From: Hirudo medicinalis
Lineage: Eukaryota; Annelida; Clitellata; Hirudinida; Hirudinidae
Direction: 5' to 3'
Length of the DNA stretch: 64,000 nucleotides
NCBI GenBank assembly: GCA_011800805.1
Contig: MPNW01000113.1
Span: forward strand, 144,075-208,074
Of this stretch, positions 12,045 through 26,900 are shown one piece after another. Positions within the stretch are counted from its first letter, which is position 1. Each line of letters starts with the position of its first letter. The notes beneath the pieces are model-generated. The model saw nothing but the letters and a program-made list of their open reading frames with translations, had not been told where the DNA came from and searched no databases. The position numbers were made by a program, and so were the translations under genes.

Positions 12045-14382
12045 ATAGAGTTTCTATATTACATAACACAGTTATAATTTCCTAATAATAATAGTAATCT
12101 TGTGCACTTTTGACTTCGTTCCAGAAAATTCTAAATATATTGATGAGTAACGGTATAATCCTAATGTTGAATAACGAAGAATGAACAAAGTGTGCCAGAT
12201 CAGAGTTGTCTGATTCGAAATTCAACACTTGAACATGATTCGTGAGCAATCAGAGATAATAACTGATAAAACAGCTCGGTGCATGGCATGTGTGCAAAGC
12301 AGACTTTAAATTTCGATAACTACGTGGCTCCTCGTCTTTTGCGTACGGAGAAGTCTTGGCTCGCGCTCTAAGGTGAAGTCTCTTTGAATTTCATTACTAA
12401 ATAAGTTAGGAATTAACAGATAAATTCTAAATGTTCCTAATCGTTTCACTAATTGATAAACTGCAGATTTTACGTTTGATTGTTGATCAAGTCCTGCTAA
12501 TTTATTCATTTGATGGTGTTAATATTTATTTAATAAATTAACATGCTTTCATTAATTTATCAATAATTATTATCGCCAAGTAAGACCACTTCTCTCTGTG
12601 CACGTTTCCTATAATAATAATGTAAAATAATAAGCATTCTAAGAAAACTAAAGGATAAAATACGGGAACATATTCTTGCATCACGCAAATGTTCATTCAC
12701 CGACAGCACTTTCTTGCACGTTCTTGTAACTTCTAGTGATGAGTCACCTCGACAAATGCTTTTCTTGAATAAATTGTTTGAAAGAGCGAGTATAACCTGC
12801 AAATACTCAACAATGCATAATGTAAACAATGTATTAATAATACAAACAATTAATACAAACAATTATTAATACAAACCTGAGATGACATCTGAGGCTGATA
12901 AAAATAAGAAGGTGAAATTGTTATTTGTACTCCTTTATTCTTCAGCACATCCTCATTTCATTTGTCTAATGTGCAAACGGTATATTTTTCAAACAACTCA
13001 TCCTTAAGATGCTGGAGTCATCCGATCATTAAAACTGCAGTTTTTATACAATTTTCCAACAACATTGTATTGAGGGACCCCACAAATAGTTTAAAAGTGT
13101 TTCATTGATTGTTTCAAAGGTGGGACAAAATGGATTGAAGTGGTTGAATGCATGAAAGTGGAAATTCAACAACTTTTCATAATTACTTTTTTTAACCCTC
13201 ATCAACCCTTCTCAAGAAGTCTTGAAAGTTTCATCTCTTTTTATCATTTACTGATGCCGATTCAACTCCTTTATGAGATGGTAGGTTAACATTCAGCAGG
13301 TTCGAAGATAAAATTTGAAAGGCAAGGCTGATGGATTTGGACAGACATAAACAAACTTCAATTTTAAGTTCTTTGGTAAATTATCATTAATTTGGTGAAT
13401 TTGTATGCCCTGCTCACCAATGGAAACGTGTGTTCAACTTGTTTTATGTTAGGGTTCACTATTTCCTTCAGATCAAACACCTGAGAATAGGACACACCTG
13501 TCAATCAATACTTTTTTAGTGCAAATCTAAATTGTAAAACATTGTTAGATTTCACTGTGCAATGCTCCTTTCACTTTGATTGCGAAGCTATTTTTAGACA
13601 AAAAAGATAAAACGGAGTGGTGAACAAGACTGCAAATATGAAATTTATCGGGTGTTTTAAATTTAACTCATAAAATTAAGGAATCTTCAGATGAAAACAG
13701 GAAATCTTTCGTCCACTCACATCTGGTCTCCATCGGGAGGTTGGTTTCAATTTCAACAATTTCTTTTCAATATTATTGAATATTATTATACGTATAGTAT
13801 TTACATATTAATTATGGAAGTTGATTTTTTCAAATTTTTGACATTTACTTAAAAACACTATCTTGTTCGTTTCGTTCCTAGTACCATGCGTAGTATTATT
13901 TTCGTTAGTAACCCGAACGGTATTAGTGGCCTAAGGGTCCTTCTGTTTGTGAAATGAAATAAATATTAAATTCTTTTAAATATTGTTTTATTTTTAATTT
14001 CAATGAATAGTCGACATGTTAAATGTTGCACCAATATATTTTCATATTATCCTTCTAATTTTGTTGAAGCCCAAAACGTTTTACGCCGCAAGTCGTGCCC
14101 GTGACCCTAATCACTGACGATGCACTGTTTAAAAGAAATTGAAATTCCTTTTTGAATGATGTCTTCAGTTAATTTATTTTTATAATTATGAATTTAATAT
14201 GTATAATATGTAGTTATTTTAATACTACAATGCGATCTATACGATATGATTATCAATGACAATGCAAACGAAAATAAAAATTAATACGGTTTTTGGCCCC
14301 ACATAAACACATTATATGAAAATAAATAATATTATGCATGCACAAACATATTATATGCGCATAAACATGTTACACACACACT
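12045..14382. other. Intergenic, nothing recognised
   Basis: AT-rich sequence with scattered short open frames on both strands. None shows family motifs, splice-linked continuity or repeat structure that I can support. Confidence 0.5.
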
Positions 14383-14497
14383 CAGGGCCGGCAGGGGGTG
14401 AAAAGAGTCCAGGGGCAATTTTTGGGGCCCGCCAGGATTTTAACTTTTTTTTTTGCTTTTCCATTACCAAATTGACATCACAAAATCAGAGGCCCAG
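14383..14497 (+). mobile_element. MITE-like repeat, degraded copy 1
   Basis: Begins CAGGGCCGGC and keeps the same order of landmarks as the better copy at 41164-41307: CCAGGGGC, GGGGCC, an ATTTTAA then T-rich run, AAATTGAC, and a GGCCC near the right end. The right terminal inverted repeat is not intact here. The CAGGG start resembles hAT-family termini, but the superfamily is an inference. Confidence 0.55.
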
Positions 14498-14808
14498 TAT
14501 ATACTTAAAATTATTGAAAATGTTTAAAATGTGAAACGACAAACTTTAAATGGATTTTAATGTCTTATTTGATTTTTAATTTAAACGTTTGAATTTGAAA
14601 GATTTTCTAATTAAACATTTTTCAGAAAAGATGAATAAATCAATGTCAATGAATAAATAATCTACTTTATTTTTCTTGTATTGCAACATTGGATCTACAA
14701 CATTGAATCGTGGGAAATTTGTAATCGTTCATAGCATATTTTTAATTTGAAAAAAAATTAAATCACGTTAAAGGCGAAAAAGCAAGTTCACGAAAACAAT
14801 ACCAATCT

Positions 14809-17800
14809 GTGCCCTTCACGCTTCAACCAGTCGTTCTTCCATCACTAAAATCCACTGCTGACGTCACCTTTTACAAGACTTGTCACAAAGTTGTCCCTCA
14901 AAGCTTGGCCTCACTTGACACTGGGAAATCCAGTGATAAAGTACAACATGGAGTCCAAGCGAATCAAGTCATTTGGAGGAGAGGTGGAAATGTGTTCTGA
15001 CATTTGACATTTATTTACCTTTTATTTGTGCTTTATTGAAGTTTTAAATGCTCTTTAAATAAGCAACCATCGACGACGACCAAGTGGACAATTTATCTTC
15101 AATTCTTAACGAAGACACGGATTCAAACTTATCAGAGGTTTGAACGCAGTTGCAATTAAATAATTAATATTAAACCAATTAAAATTGAGTAATTACATAC
15201 TTAGCCAATTAAAATTGAATAATTAAATATTAACATTATTTTCCTTTTTAGGATTACCAAGTCATGCTGTCCAACGAAGCAGTTTCACGATCCCGCGACA
15301 TCAGTGGTGAATAATAAATAAATTATGTTTAATTTCAATAAAATAAAATAGTTAATTTTTCGATGTAATAAAATAAAATTTATTTCGAATTAAAATAAAA
15401 GAAACAGAATTTATGATAACAATTCAACTTTAAATAAAACATTATTGTCACTTCTACATATTTCTCGACACTTCAAGTTCAAAGAAGTTGGTTCAACTAC
15501 CTGAGATTCAAAAGCCAAAAAGAAGAATTTAAAAGGGGATTCAACCAGGTTCATTGTTGGTGTATAAATCATCCGGTTGTGGAGTTTAACTTGTACTTTT
15601 ACTTTTAGGTTCACTGCTACCCTTTCATCGAAATATCATCCTCAGTCAGGAAAGAAGACGAAGATCGCTTGAAGGAAGTGTTTCACTGGTTGTTTTAAAT
15701 CGCATGTTTTCATTTTTTTACTAACCATTTTAGGCGGGATTTCAACAACATAAAGTTAAAGGACATTCGCTGGGGAACTTCAGAGGTAATCCGACCGTCT
15801 GTCATCCGTCCGTCCGTCCGTCCGACCGTCCATCCATCCATCCATCCATCCATCCATCCATCCATCCATCCATCCATCCATCCATCCATCCATCCATCCA
15901 TCCATCCATCCATCCATCCATCCATCCACCCATCCATTGCAGATGACGAAGACAAAAACGTGAATAACAATGAAAGATATACAAAGAGGTATGAAGCTGA
16001 ATGATATGTTTCCCAATTTTAAAAACTCAATTTAAGGAAATATTTTAAACCATTAGAATTGACCAGTTGCCAAAAAGTCCAGATGCCAAATATAAAATGG
16101 AAATTTATAAAAACCAGCCCCTTAAGATTGAAGATTATGAACCAGGATTGAAATCCTCAATTTTTTCAAATCAACCTGCTAAGGTTTCAAAAAAATCTAT
16201 TTAATAAGTTTAATGGAATACAAATATTCACTTAAAATAATTCTTAAGTCAGTCGATCGTTCATATTCCAGGAACGTAAAGAATCTTGCTTAAGATGGTA
16301 ATCAGCGTGTATTTTAAACTTCCAGTAAAGGATTGGAAATCATTTTTGAACATTTTGAAATAATGGAAGGTATGAAAGCGATGCTGATGTGGACTACAGA
16401 GAAAGCATTGGAGGAGCATCTTTCGATGACAGCGGATATTTGAGTTCCACTGGAATTTCCGACAACAAATGCCAACCTTGTTCGTAAATAATAAAGAATA
16501 AAAATAAATTTAGTTGATAAAAGTAGAAATAACACGTTCATTGACATCAAAATGTTTTATTCACAGGGAGGCAACACAAAGACATGGTATTATCGCGACA
16601 TACTTCAATGATTTAAATGGGTTTTCTTTTCATTCTTTAAAACAATTTGCAAGTCGAACTAATTACGTTTAAGGAGCACGTTTTGAAAGAAGAAAGAGTT
16701 GCGAAGAAGAAGAAGGAAGTTTTGGATAACGAATCCAGGAGACATCACGACACTTTCATGTCAGTTGTGCCTACATTTACGTTATTTATTTAAGAAATGC
16801 AACAATTTGAAATTCCAAAATTGAAGGCCCAAAGAGAAGCAATTTTTATTGGACCGATATGATAACGTTGCTTACGTTCGACCGACCAACAATCCCAGAC
16901 CAAAGGGACGAGCAAAAGTTCTTTTTGCGTTCAGACCACAACATGAAAAGTTTGAATTGTTGCCATTTTTTAATTATCTAAGATTTAATTGGAAATAATT
17001 TCACAGTGAGTTGGCCTTGAAGAAGGGAGATGTTGTACAACTTCTGAGGAGGGTTGATGCCAACTGGTACAAGGGAGAGATTGATGGCCAAGTTGGAGTC
17101 TTCCCATCAAACCACGTAGATGTTGGTTGAATTTTAAAATTATTATTATTGGAATATAAAAAATTTATTTGTGAATCAAAATTAAATCGATAGATTGATT
17201 GATTAAATGAAGGTGATCATTTCTCTCGAGGAAGCAAGAAGACTTGCAGACGACAGAGCGGGAAGGGCGGTTGCCATTTACGAATTCATTGGAAGATCTC
17301 CTCTCGAACTTTCCTTTTCGAAGGTCAAACAAAAATATTTTAATGTGTAATTGATTGATTGATTTTATTATTTGAATAAGTAGGGTGAGGATCTACTGCT
17401 GATTAGAAGGATCGACCAAAATTGGTTCGAAGGCAGGTTAAGAGGAAGGCAAGGGATCTTCCCAGCCTCCTACGTCGACATTTTGATGGCTCCAACTTCT
17501 CGTCCAATCACTCCCGCAGGTCTTTGGTTATTTACAAAATAAAATAAAATACTATTGACAATTAGATAACTGGTTTTCAGATGAATGCAGTCAGGTGTCT
17601 CGTTCTAATTCGTCATTTTCTATCGGACCTGAAGTCCCTTCTCCGTGGAACTCCGATGCTTACGAAAGTGAATTCGAAAGAGAATACATCATTTCGCCAC
17701 CGCACAAAGCAAACAGTCCCCTGAAACAAAGCAAAAACAGCAACACTATATTCAAAGCATTTAATCATTCATGCAAAGAGCTGCGTTCAACAGCTGGAAA

Positions 17801-18842
17801 CTCATCATCCGTGCAGAAGAAAATGCTTTGGCGGGAAGGAAGTGTTTGGAATGTTGAAGGGAGTCTGAAGAAAGATAGAGCCACGGACATGAAAGCTGCA
17901 GGTTTGAACGTCTCCACGAAAGTCGAGCACCAACAAACTCCCAATGAAAAGAAGTTAGGAATTATAGAGAGGTCGACACTATCATAATTAATTCACTCCG
18001 ACTTATTAATATTTATCATGTTAGGAATTACCACAGCTGCCTTCAGTGCTGTTTACAACAAAGGAAGCAGCAATCATCAGATGTTGCATAAACTATACTT
18101 TGTAATCGGTTATATTTAAATTTAATCTATTTAGTCGTAATGGAAAGTGCTGATAATAGTTGAATGCTTTACTATCAATATCTCTAACTTTTGATTGCAC
18201 ATCTTTGGTGATTTTCTAGGTTATTGCGGTTAGACCGCATACGTTCTCCAGGCATATAAGGCAGGTTCAAAATAACTGCGATGGAAAACATGAGTTCTGA
18301 GTTATAAATAACCAGGAAACCTTGAAATGGGATTCCTTAAAGTTTAAAAAAAACAAAGCTAAGAGAGCTGAGCTGTGAATGGAGTCAGCCATGAAAGTGT
18401 TCACTTAAAAATAAAAGTATAAAACGAACAATAGTACTTATTGTATTTATTGACCACGCATGCATAAATCATCTCATACCGATAAAACACACATTTGTAT
18501 ATTAAATGGAACTAATAATAGCCTTGTAAATTTTAATTATCTCCGAGTTTCAACTTTCATGTTTCAATCACGCGACCTGTGCAGAACTCACGTCTTTTTA
18601 TAAATGAATCCCACTTGTGAGTCGCCTGCTTATATAATTTAATCCCATTTGCGTTTTATTTCAACAGATGTCGTGCCTTGTACAACTACGAACCTCAGAA
18701 CGGGGACGAACTAAAGTTGAGTGACGGAGATCTGTTGGACGTTGTGGAGAAATGTGACGATGGTTGGTGCATCGGACTCTGTCGTAGGACGGGTCGCTTT
18801 GGGACTTTTCCTGGCAACTATGTCGAAGTTTTAGGTCATTGA
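14809..18842 (+). CDS. SORBS: SORBS/vinexin/CAP family adaptor, three SH3 domains
   Basis: Exons join into a sorbin/vinexin-family adaptor, known to link vinculin and actin at cell-matrix junctions to signalling proteins. The third SH3 sits at the extreme C-terminus, as in SORBS1-3. SH3-1 uses exons 16827-16949 and 17007-17115 (ALKKGD, NWYKGE, GVFPSN). SH3-2 uses 17213-17323 and 17384-17519 ([26 protein letters not shown]). A serine-rich linker exon follows (17581-17971). SH3-3 is 18668-18842 ([27 protein letters not shown]) and stops at 18842. Splice phases agree throughout this part. Upstream exons are less certain: a phase-compatible pair ends at 14983 and continues 15064-15138, then 15252 onward, pieces near 15610 and 15735, a segment at 16056-16180 with [13 protein letters not shown], 16347-16487, and 16674-16759. 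The given start is only the left edge of the earliest supported exon. I cannot confirm a SoHo domain. Confidence 0.85.
15829..15937. repeat. (TCCA)n microsatellite
   Basis: About 27 tandem TCCA units, preceded by TCCG variants from about 15807, in an intron of the SORBS-like gene shortly after a donor at 15786. The minus-strand frame reading repeated WMDG is an artefact of this repeat, not a gene. Confidence 0.95.
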
Positions 18843-20955
18843 CTCTGAAATTTCTATCATCACCATCGTCGTCGTCATCGTCATTACCATCATCATTCGG
18901 AAGATTTGCTAAAAAATGTCACTTGAAATATTAATTATTGCAACGAAAGTGTTGTTCGAGTTAAATTCGTGAAATTAATCTCGTTACATTTAATCTTATT
19001 TAAGGAGAAATTCCTAAAAAGCTCTCATCTTGCAAATGTTTTTCGTTTACCCATTGTCAAAGTCTTTCTCATGGTGCCCTGTGCTCAATTGAATTTGATG
19101 ATCTTAAAATTTTTAAGAACATGCGTCAGGTTTGTTTCACCGATGTTGTTGGTGCTCCAACTAACTTTCAACAATGTGCCTATTAATTATTAAAGTATTA
19201 AAGCTGCTGCAGGTAATTTTCCGTAAAGGATTATCTGATGAGCTGTCATTATTAGCACAATTTCAAGAAAATTAGTTAATTAATTCACTAAAACTAAACT
19301 CAATTTTATGTAATAAATTCGCAGATTAAGGACACCAAGTTGTAAAGCAAGTAAATGTGGTCTTTGAACAAGTCCACTCAAAGCAGATATTTGTTACTGA
19401 AATTCGCACAACCCTCGGAGAGAACAAAGTAACGAAGGTAGGAATCCTGCCGTAGGATGAAACTAGTATAAGGCGAAATGAACTCTCAAAAGATCTCAAG
19501 AATAATCTTAACGAGCTGAAAATGAGTATAAACAACTCAAGCAGATGGGAGGAATATATAATAATAAAACAATTTCTAATAATAAAACAATATCTAATAA
19601 TAAAACAATATCTAATAATAAAACAATTTCTAATAATAAAACAATTTCTAATAATAAAACAATTTCTAATAATAAAACAATTTCTAATAATAAAACAATT
19701 TCTAATAGTAAAACAATTTGTAACTTAACCCCTGTGGTTTTACTCTTCAAAACTATCAACAATCCTCATATCGTTCATGATTCTAGCATTATCATCATCA
19801 TCACCGTATTATTATATCTTAGACACTTTACGATTGAAGTCATTCACGATTGAAGAGGCAAACCCTCGTTCAGCCTGATCGGATGACTTTTTTTGCTTCT
19901 CACCGAAAGTGAGGGTAGGCAACAGCTAATCAGGGTCGCTGCTCCCCCAGGTGACGTCACTGGTTGGAAAGGCACAGAGGTTTACCAGATCGTGCAACTC
20001 TAAGCCAGGAGATTGCATAAGTTAAATACCAACCTGGCACACACAAGAAGGAAAGAACTTTAATTTTGCTCTTCAAAATGGCATCTGGGTAAAATTATGC
20101 AAATTCATTTTTAATAACTTGAGAACAAAATTTCTTTAACATCAATTAGAATACAAATTAGATAACATTAGGACACAAATTCATCCAAGTAGAGTTAATT
20201 TTTTAGACACTAAACCATAGAGCCCCAAATCTAGCGACGCTAACAGTTTTTTCGCAGGCATGGCAAATCACTTCCCCATCATCACCAAATTACCTGGCAT
20301 TTTATTCTTCGATTTGTTAACTGACATTTTATTATTACGTTTCTGGGGCTTGCCACATTCGTACTAACAATATATTTATTTTAGTGGCTGAAAAGCAGAG
20401 GAAAATAGCAAATATAATAATAATAACAATGCAGGACATAAAATGAAGAGGTACAAAAATTTTCTTTATTATAAAAGGTCTCCAAGCCACAGAAAATGGA
20501 AAAAAGTAAAATGTTGTTGGCAAAACTCCAAATAACAAATTGTTTCATGATTTAGGAGATGTCAGAAATAAACGCACGAAATAAACTTCATCGGTAATGC
20601 AACCAAATAAGGAATTAATAGGAATTATTCACCGCCAACTGCATGTGATTTGTAAAATGTTACTGGATACCTACTTGTAATATCACATGGAAGGAATACA
20701 TAGGCAATTATGGAATGAATTTTCAAATTGAATACATTTCAGGTCAATAAAAATTGTGAATATTTTTATACACGATGCAAGGCATGTCCTCAGAATGACT
20801 TTTCAAGATGAAGAACTCTCTATTGACCAATGAGAGGGCATCATGTTCAGGAAAACTTGTCATAAAAATTATATTGTGCTGCTTCTCATCTCCCAAATGA
20901 TGCATCAACTTCCGAGTGAGAAATTTGGTCGCCTGAAAGCACAGCAAGAATTATT
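18843..20955. other. Convergent intergenic region between SORBS-like and myosin IX genes
   Basis: Contains the two 3' UTRs, which face each other, and an 18-bp minisatellite. A possible AATAAA for the SORBS-like gene lies near 19313. I recognise no further gene. Confidence 0.5.
19559..19719. repeat. 18-bp minisatellite, about nine units
   Basis: Unit AATAATAAAACAATTTCT with small variants (TATCT, TTTGT). Because 18 is divisible by three, all frames stay open and encode hexapeptide repeats (NNKTIS on one strand, LLLEIV on the other). It lies between convergent genes, so these frames are taken as non-coding. Confidence 0.92.
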
Positions 20956-23900
20956 TCAAAGCTGCTTGTAAAAGTGTAAACTTAATAAGTCATCAAAATG
21001 AAGCAAACTCGAGTGAGAGGACACGAGACTCTCCTCGTCAAAATCTTCGGCCACACTCTCCCCCTCCTCGGATGAAAATCTCGTGTCTTCGCCAAAACTT
21101 CTCCGACACGACATGGAAGGAAGTTGTTCTGTAAGTTCTTGCCTAAGTGGAATGAATGCAAATACTCTCTGAACTTACGAAACACAGAAATCGAAGCAAT
21201 TTTCCCTTATAACTTTCATCTGTGACTTTCAATCTTTTCATCATTTAAATTGAACTTCTTATATTTTATTCAGTTATTTTGTTCATAAAACAGCAAAATT
21301 CTTACACTGAATTTAATTGCTTAAAAGATAAAGAACAACTCACTTCTTCCTCTGCAGTGATTTTATTTGGTAAGCCAAAGTCTTCACTTGGTCCCCCGAT
21401 TCGTTCTCGTGTTCGGCCTTCAGCTCCTCAAATTTCGAATTAATTTTACTTCAAACTCACCTGATATTCTCGTGATTCGAGTACGACTCGCGTCGTCACC
21501 ACGATCGGCGACTTGTTCGTTATGCCGAGCATCAATGTTATTCGAAGCAACGACATTAAAGTCCGACCAACCTCCACGGACATCCTCTTGCGACTCGCTC
21601 GAAGCGTGGCGAGTTTGTCCGTGACGTCGATCGTGTCTTTGGTGATTGTTTCGATGTGTCGAAGAGTCGAAACCATTTTCTGCATTTGACTCTCGATCAA
21701 AAACTGCACGCATCTGGAAAAATTGCACGATTCGGCTTTTCGTCACTAAGCACCTTCATCTCCTCCTGACTTTCGATCGAATGGAATGCAAAGTAAAACG
21801 TTGCCAAAACTATTCTTACGCGCTTTGCCTCGGAACGTGAAGAAAGCTTTCTTGCATGGGGAGGTTCTGCGAGGTCCTGAGGATGCTAGGAGCGAAGATT
21901 ATTGCAAGGCCACTCGATGACATCCTGTTGGAATCCTCTTGGAGTGCCACTCTGAAGTTAATGCAAACGTCTTGAAATAAACTCATGAATTTAAACCTTC
22001 AAGCAATCAAATGAAAGCCCACTTGGCGAGGTGGAAGATGAGTCGTTCGAGCAGGTCGTGGTTGACCTGCGGAAGTCTGTCGACCAGGGAATAAAGGGCC
22101 CTCATTTTCTCTTTCTCGTTTTCAATGTCTGCAGTTTCGATGATATTTCACAGCATTAAACATTTCAAAGAACGATAACATTGGACATTAAATTGGGCAC
22201 TCGTCGAGCACACCTCAATCAACAAGACAATGCTTACCTGTAAATCTAATGAAATCTTGATAAAGATCAAAAGTCATGAGAGGTTCAGGCATTTCTCTAA
22301 AGAAGGATTTCAGAACAGCTGTGAGGACATGGATGGGGTAATTTCTGAAGTCAACTGACTGATGATCTGAAGCATTAATGATCAATTACAATGCTTTGCA
22401 TAAAATATTCGTAATGCATGAATCATTCATTGTAAATGAAACTTTCATCACCATTGTTGATGTCCTTTATGAGCTGTTTGACAGCAGATGCCATGCCAGG
22501 TTTCCTGTAGAGGCCTTCAGTGTACAATCCGTCCATCTCGATTGCATTCATCAACTTTTCCACCACCGGGTGAACTTTGCATCCACCGGGCGTGTCTCTT
22601 GCGAGTGCTTCCAGAGGAGACCCGACGACCGTTCTGCCCAACTGAGAAAACAATCATCCTCCACATTAATTGAACAATTACATTACAATCGTTGTTACAA
22701 TCACTTCACTCGTTCGAAGGATGGAAATGGTTGAATTGTTAAGTTAATAATGAAAGCCTTTCAAAAACAAATCTCTTAAAGTAAGAATCTCTTAAAGTAC
22801 ATCTTGGTAGTAGTTGATGATAAGAAGAAGCAAAAATTTGTGCTTTGAAAGCAATGAAGACCTCACTCACCCTGCTCGCTACTGCTGCATCATCCGCTGC
22901 TCCTCCACATTTCCCACTGACTTTGGAAAAGCATTTTTTGTGGATAGTCAGTTTGCAGACTGCATGAAATTAAAGATCAATCCTCATCAATGCATGTTAA
23001 TAAACACATCTGACATCAGAACAAACATAAAAAATCAATCATAATTAGAATAACTTGTTTGGCCCCACCTTTGCAGGTGTAACCTTTCTCTAAAACCCAA
23101 AGTATGGATTGGCAGACCTCGCAGAATGTGGGAATGTTGAATTGAATCAACAGGAAATTGTGGCCGAGATGTTCCTGCAAGTAACAAGTAACTCGAGCGA
23201 TCAACAACGCGTGGGTCGTACACTCTAAGACTTACGTTCCTAATGGTGGAGCATCGGCCACAAAATCAGCAACGTCTAACTAACCATGATTGTTTCCCTC
23301 TTTGGTTTTTTAACGAGTTTTCGTGACTTTATTTCGGGCAGTTCTTTTGCCTCCTTCTTCTTGATGAATTCATCGAGGAACCCTCTGAAGGCATTTATGA
23401 AGAACGGCATGCTGTCGTCCGAGCACTTGTTTCTACTTTTGGCTCTCAAGATGTCCTCGATGAGCTTCATAAGCCTCTCGTAGCTGTACACAAACTGCAT
23501 CTCTGTTGTCTGCACATGATTATTTTTCATTAGAAATACTGAGCAACATCAATAACAGATCTCACCATTCAATTCAGGTATTTTTCATATCATTCCAAAC
23601 TCAACACATGAGCAGTCTTGCAACAATTTAACAACACCTTTATATATTTTATATTCAAATATTTCTCAACCATTAATAATCACTTTTGAGAAATAATTAT
23701 AAGTAATACAATAAAATCTTTCTTTAAAGCATGCCTACCTTAACCTAAAATAATCTTCCAGACTTTTGCAAGTCTTATACAATGCCACTATTTAGAGATA
23801 TCATCTGTAGGTATCTCACCTAGCAAGCTCAATGAAAACAAACAACCACTAAATCTAAACAGAGAGCTATGATGGATACTAATCGGAGAAGCAACAGAAT

Positions 23901-26900
23901 AACTCGATATTAATAACGATTAATAATGATTATGATTAATTTAAAATGTGAATAATGTTATTATAAGCCTATTATATCTCCTCTAATTATTACAAAGCAG
24001 AAAAACCTCTTTGGCTTTTTCCCAAGTGGAAATTTGAGTGATGAGGTTTGTGTGAAACTCTGTCAGGGAGGCCTTGAAGACTTCGTCGTACACGCTGTCT
24101 TTGTTGCCTTGCTGCTTGCTCAGCTGACCCATGTAAATCATCTGCAACATTTGACAGTTAGATCGATCAATCAATCCACGATAAATTCTAGCTAAGTTGA
24201 AATCGTTCAAAAGGACGAGAAACCTTTTGCGATAAGTATTGTTCGAGTTGCTTGAGTTGTTTGAGATTTTCTACTATGAGATCCAGTGGATATTTCCACT
24301 GGGCAGTGCTCGAGCACTTCCAGCTGCTAACGACCGGTCGCTGATTCGACAACTTCTTGATTGACGACTTTTTATGACTCTTGCTCAACTTTTGCTGCTC
24401 TTCTTTGGCCTTAATAAGCTTTCTCGTCTCTGACAACGAGTGATAAAAAAAACTGAATGATAAGAAGCATTGCAGCTAAATATAACTAATAAATATAAAC
24501 GATTCTATCACTTGTTGAACTGCAGTAGTTGATGGCATTGTTAAAAATAATCCTAATGCGATCGAAGCGGACGCAAATCCGATAACATCGACCGACCTGA
24601 GACTTCCTCTCTGGCAGTTTCATCGTTTTCAATGGATATTGTCCTCACTTCAACACCTTCATGCTGTGGAGAATGATGAGCGACTGCATCGATGTTTTAA
24701 AAGCAACATTCGAGACCCACCTCGTCGCTGGTCACGAGGTCGTCGCTGAACACTTCTTCGACTGCAAGAGGAGCTTTTACTTCCTTCTCCATGAAAGCCT
24801 CAAACTTGCACTTGGAATCCAATTTGTTTCCAGGAAATAATTTCTCGCTGAGAAATACTTTCTTAACCTCAATCTGTTATTAGAAAATGGACAAAACTCG
24901 ACTCGTTTTCGTGTCCGATCGTCATTGCGAGAATCTCGTCGCTCACCTCGACATCCTCCGGTCCGGCCTGAGATGAAACTGAGTGCGACCTGCAAATTAA
25001 AATCAAGTTTGTTTGTTCAATGCACTCGCCATCTACTATAATTAATTATATTATTTATTTAATTATATTAATATAAATTATTAATTTATAATCTCAAAGG
25101 CAATGAAGAAATAAATGAAGAAATGGTTAACTGGCATTTTAACTATTCTTAAGCAGGTTTAAAAAGGAAGGAACTCAGAATAACAAACACAAACATTTGG
25201 GGTCAGTCTTAAGCAAGCACATGTTTCTACTATTAGACTGACCCTGGTAATGGACCATAACATTATGGAACAAATGGAAAATAATTTCTCAGTTAATCAA
25301 GAGAGGTCAGTTAAAAGAAGCCCAATTTGGTAAAAATAAACAAGATTGAATAATGTTACTTGATAAATGAACAAAAAAACAACAACAAACTCTGACTTGA
25401 GTCTTGGGTGAGGTGAGAGTGGAGTTTCAGCATCAAAGACATCATTGGACGGAGGACCACTAGGGGGCGGAACATCCACATCCAATGAAGACTCTCCTCT
25501 TCCGTGATATCTGACAAAAAAAATCGTAATTGATTCATCTGCAAAAAATTAAATTTCTATTTCAACAAACTTGTGCAGAGATATCAGGCCACTTGCGACC
25601 ACTTCTCCTTTGAAGGTGTCAGTATTGTCAATAAAAATTTCTCTGACAAATAATCAATTTATTGATGTTCAACTTGACTGGAGAAATTGAAATGATGACA
25701 AACCTGGCTGTTGCAGGTTGTGCTTTTTCTTCAATGGAAATATCTCCTCGCATCCTCGGTCGTCTCGATTCGCAGGCAACTTGTCCGACGTCGAATGTCG
25801 TCCCAAAAGACGCCCCCCTCTCGTGACGTTCCGATCCGTGCGCAGGAGATTTACTTTCGACGTCGCCAAACGATTCCGAGTCGTGACGATCGATCGGTCG
25901 AACTCCTTCCCTTTCTGCCGGCAAGACGATCTTCCCCTCTTCGAGAGCAGAGGATCTGTGGGTCAAACACTATACTTAACAATGTTGCGTCGCAAGATCG
26001 TTTTCACGACGTCGTCAGTACTTGCGATCGGCCAGATACGTCCTGGCATGTCTTTGAAGGTAGATGCACCTCCTCCTCAGATGTTTGTAAGCACTTTGTA
26101 TCTTACAATTCCTATACCATGACTGGATTCGCACACAGGAAGTTTTTATTTGAAAATATTTCTTCCTCTTCAAGAAGCATCTGACGTGACTCTGCAATAA
26201 AGAAACAAGTGCAAGGCGAACGAAACGAACTCCGACGACATGAAGAAGTCACCTGAATGAGAACCGCTGCTGCCTTCATCTTCAGGAAGTTCCTCCTTTT
26301 CAGTCGCGTCTTCACCCAGTTCTGGATGATGATGATCCTCAGCAGCAGGGCTTCGTGCAGTTTCTCTTCCAAATATAATTTCTCAATCTCTCTCAGGAAC
26401 ACCTTGCATTGGTAAAAGTGGATTTGTAATACTCAGGCATCATATAATTTATTTAGTTTCTTATTGCTATGGGTTTTATCATATTATTATTTTTTTTTTA
26501 TTATTATCATTATTACTATCATTATCATTATTATTATTGCAACATCGTTATGTGCTTCACTAATGCTATATACATGACATTCAAATATAACGGCAGCTCA
26601 TGCACATGTGCTTGTGACTGACAACTCACCTTCGATTCTCCCAGCTGAAAGTTGTTCTTATTAATGCTCAGTTCATCGAGGTAATCCCCAATGTCGTTCT
26701 TGGTGCTTTGCTTTCCAAGAGGCAACAAAGGATGAAAGTGAAGCACAAAGTCCTACAAATGTGTAAGAACAGTGAAAATGTGTTCAAAATGGATGACAAC
26801 AAGACTGTTGAGACCTCAAACGATTGTCTGAAATTGTAGCCAGACTGTCTTATCTTGACTGTAGCCAACATCCCGGTGTATCGCAGTTGACTTCCAACCA

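Noticed and set aside
15710..16016. Long minus-strand frames rich in WMDG repeats
   Set aside because: They are produced by the (TCCA)n microsatellite, whose 12-nt reading cycle has no stops.
19508..19853. Overlapping frames on both strands with LLLEIV and NNKTIS repeats
   Set aside because: They are a consequence of an 18-bp minisatellite and lie between convergent 3' ends.
25628..26122. Long plus-strand frames rich in arginine and serine
   Set aside because: They are antisense shadows of myosin IX tail exons, whose charged low-complexity coding keeps the reverse frame open.
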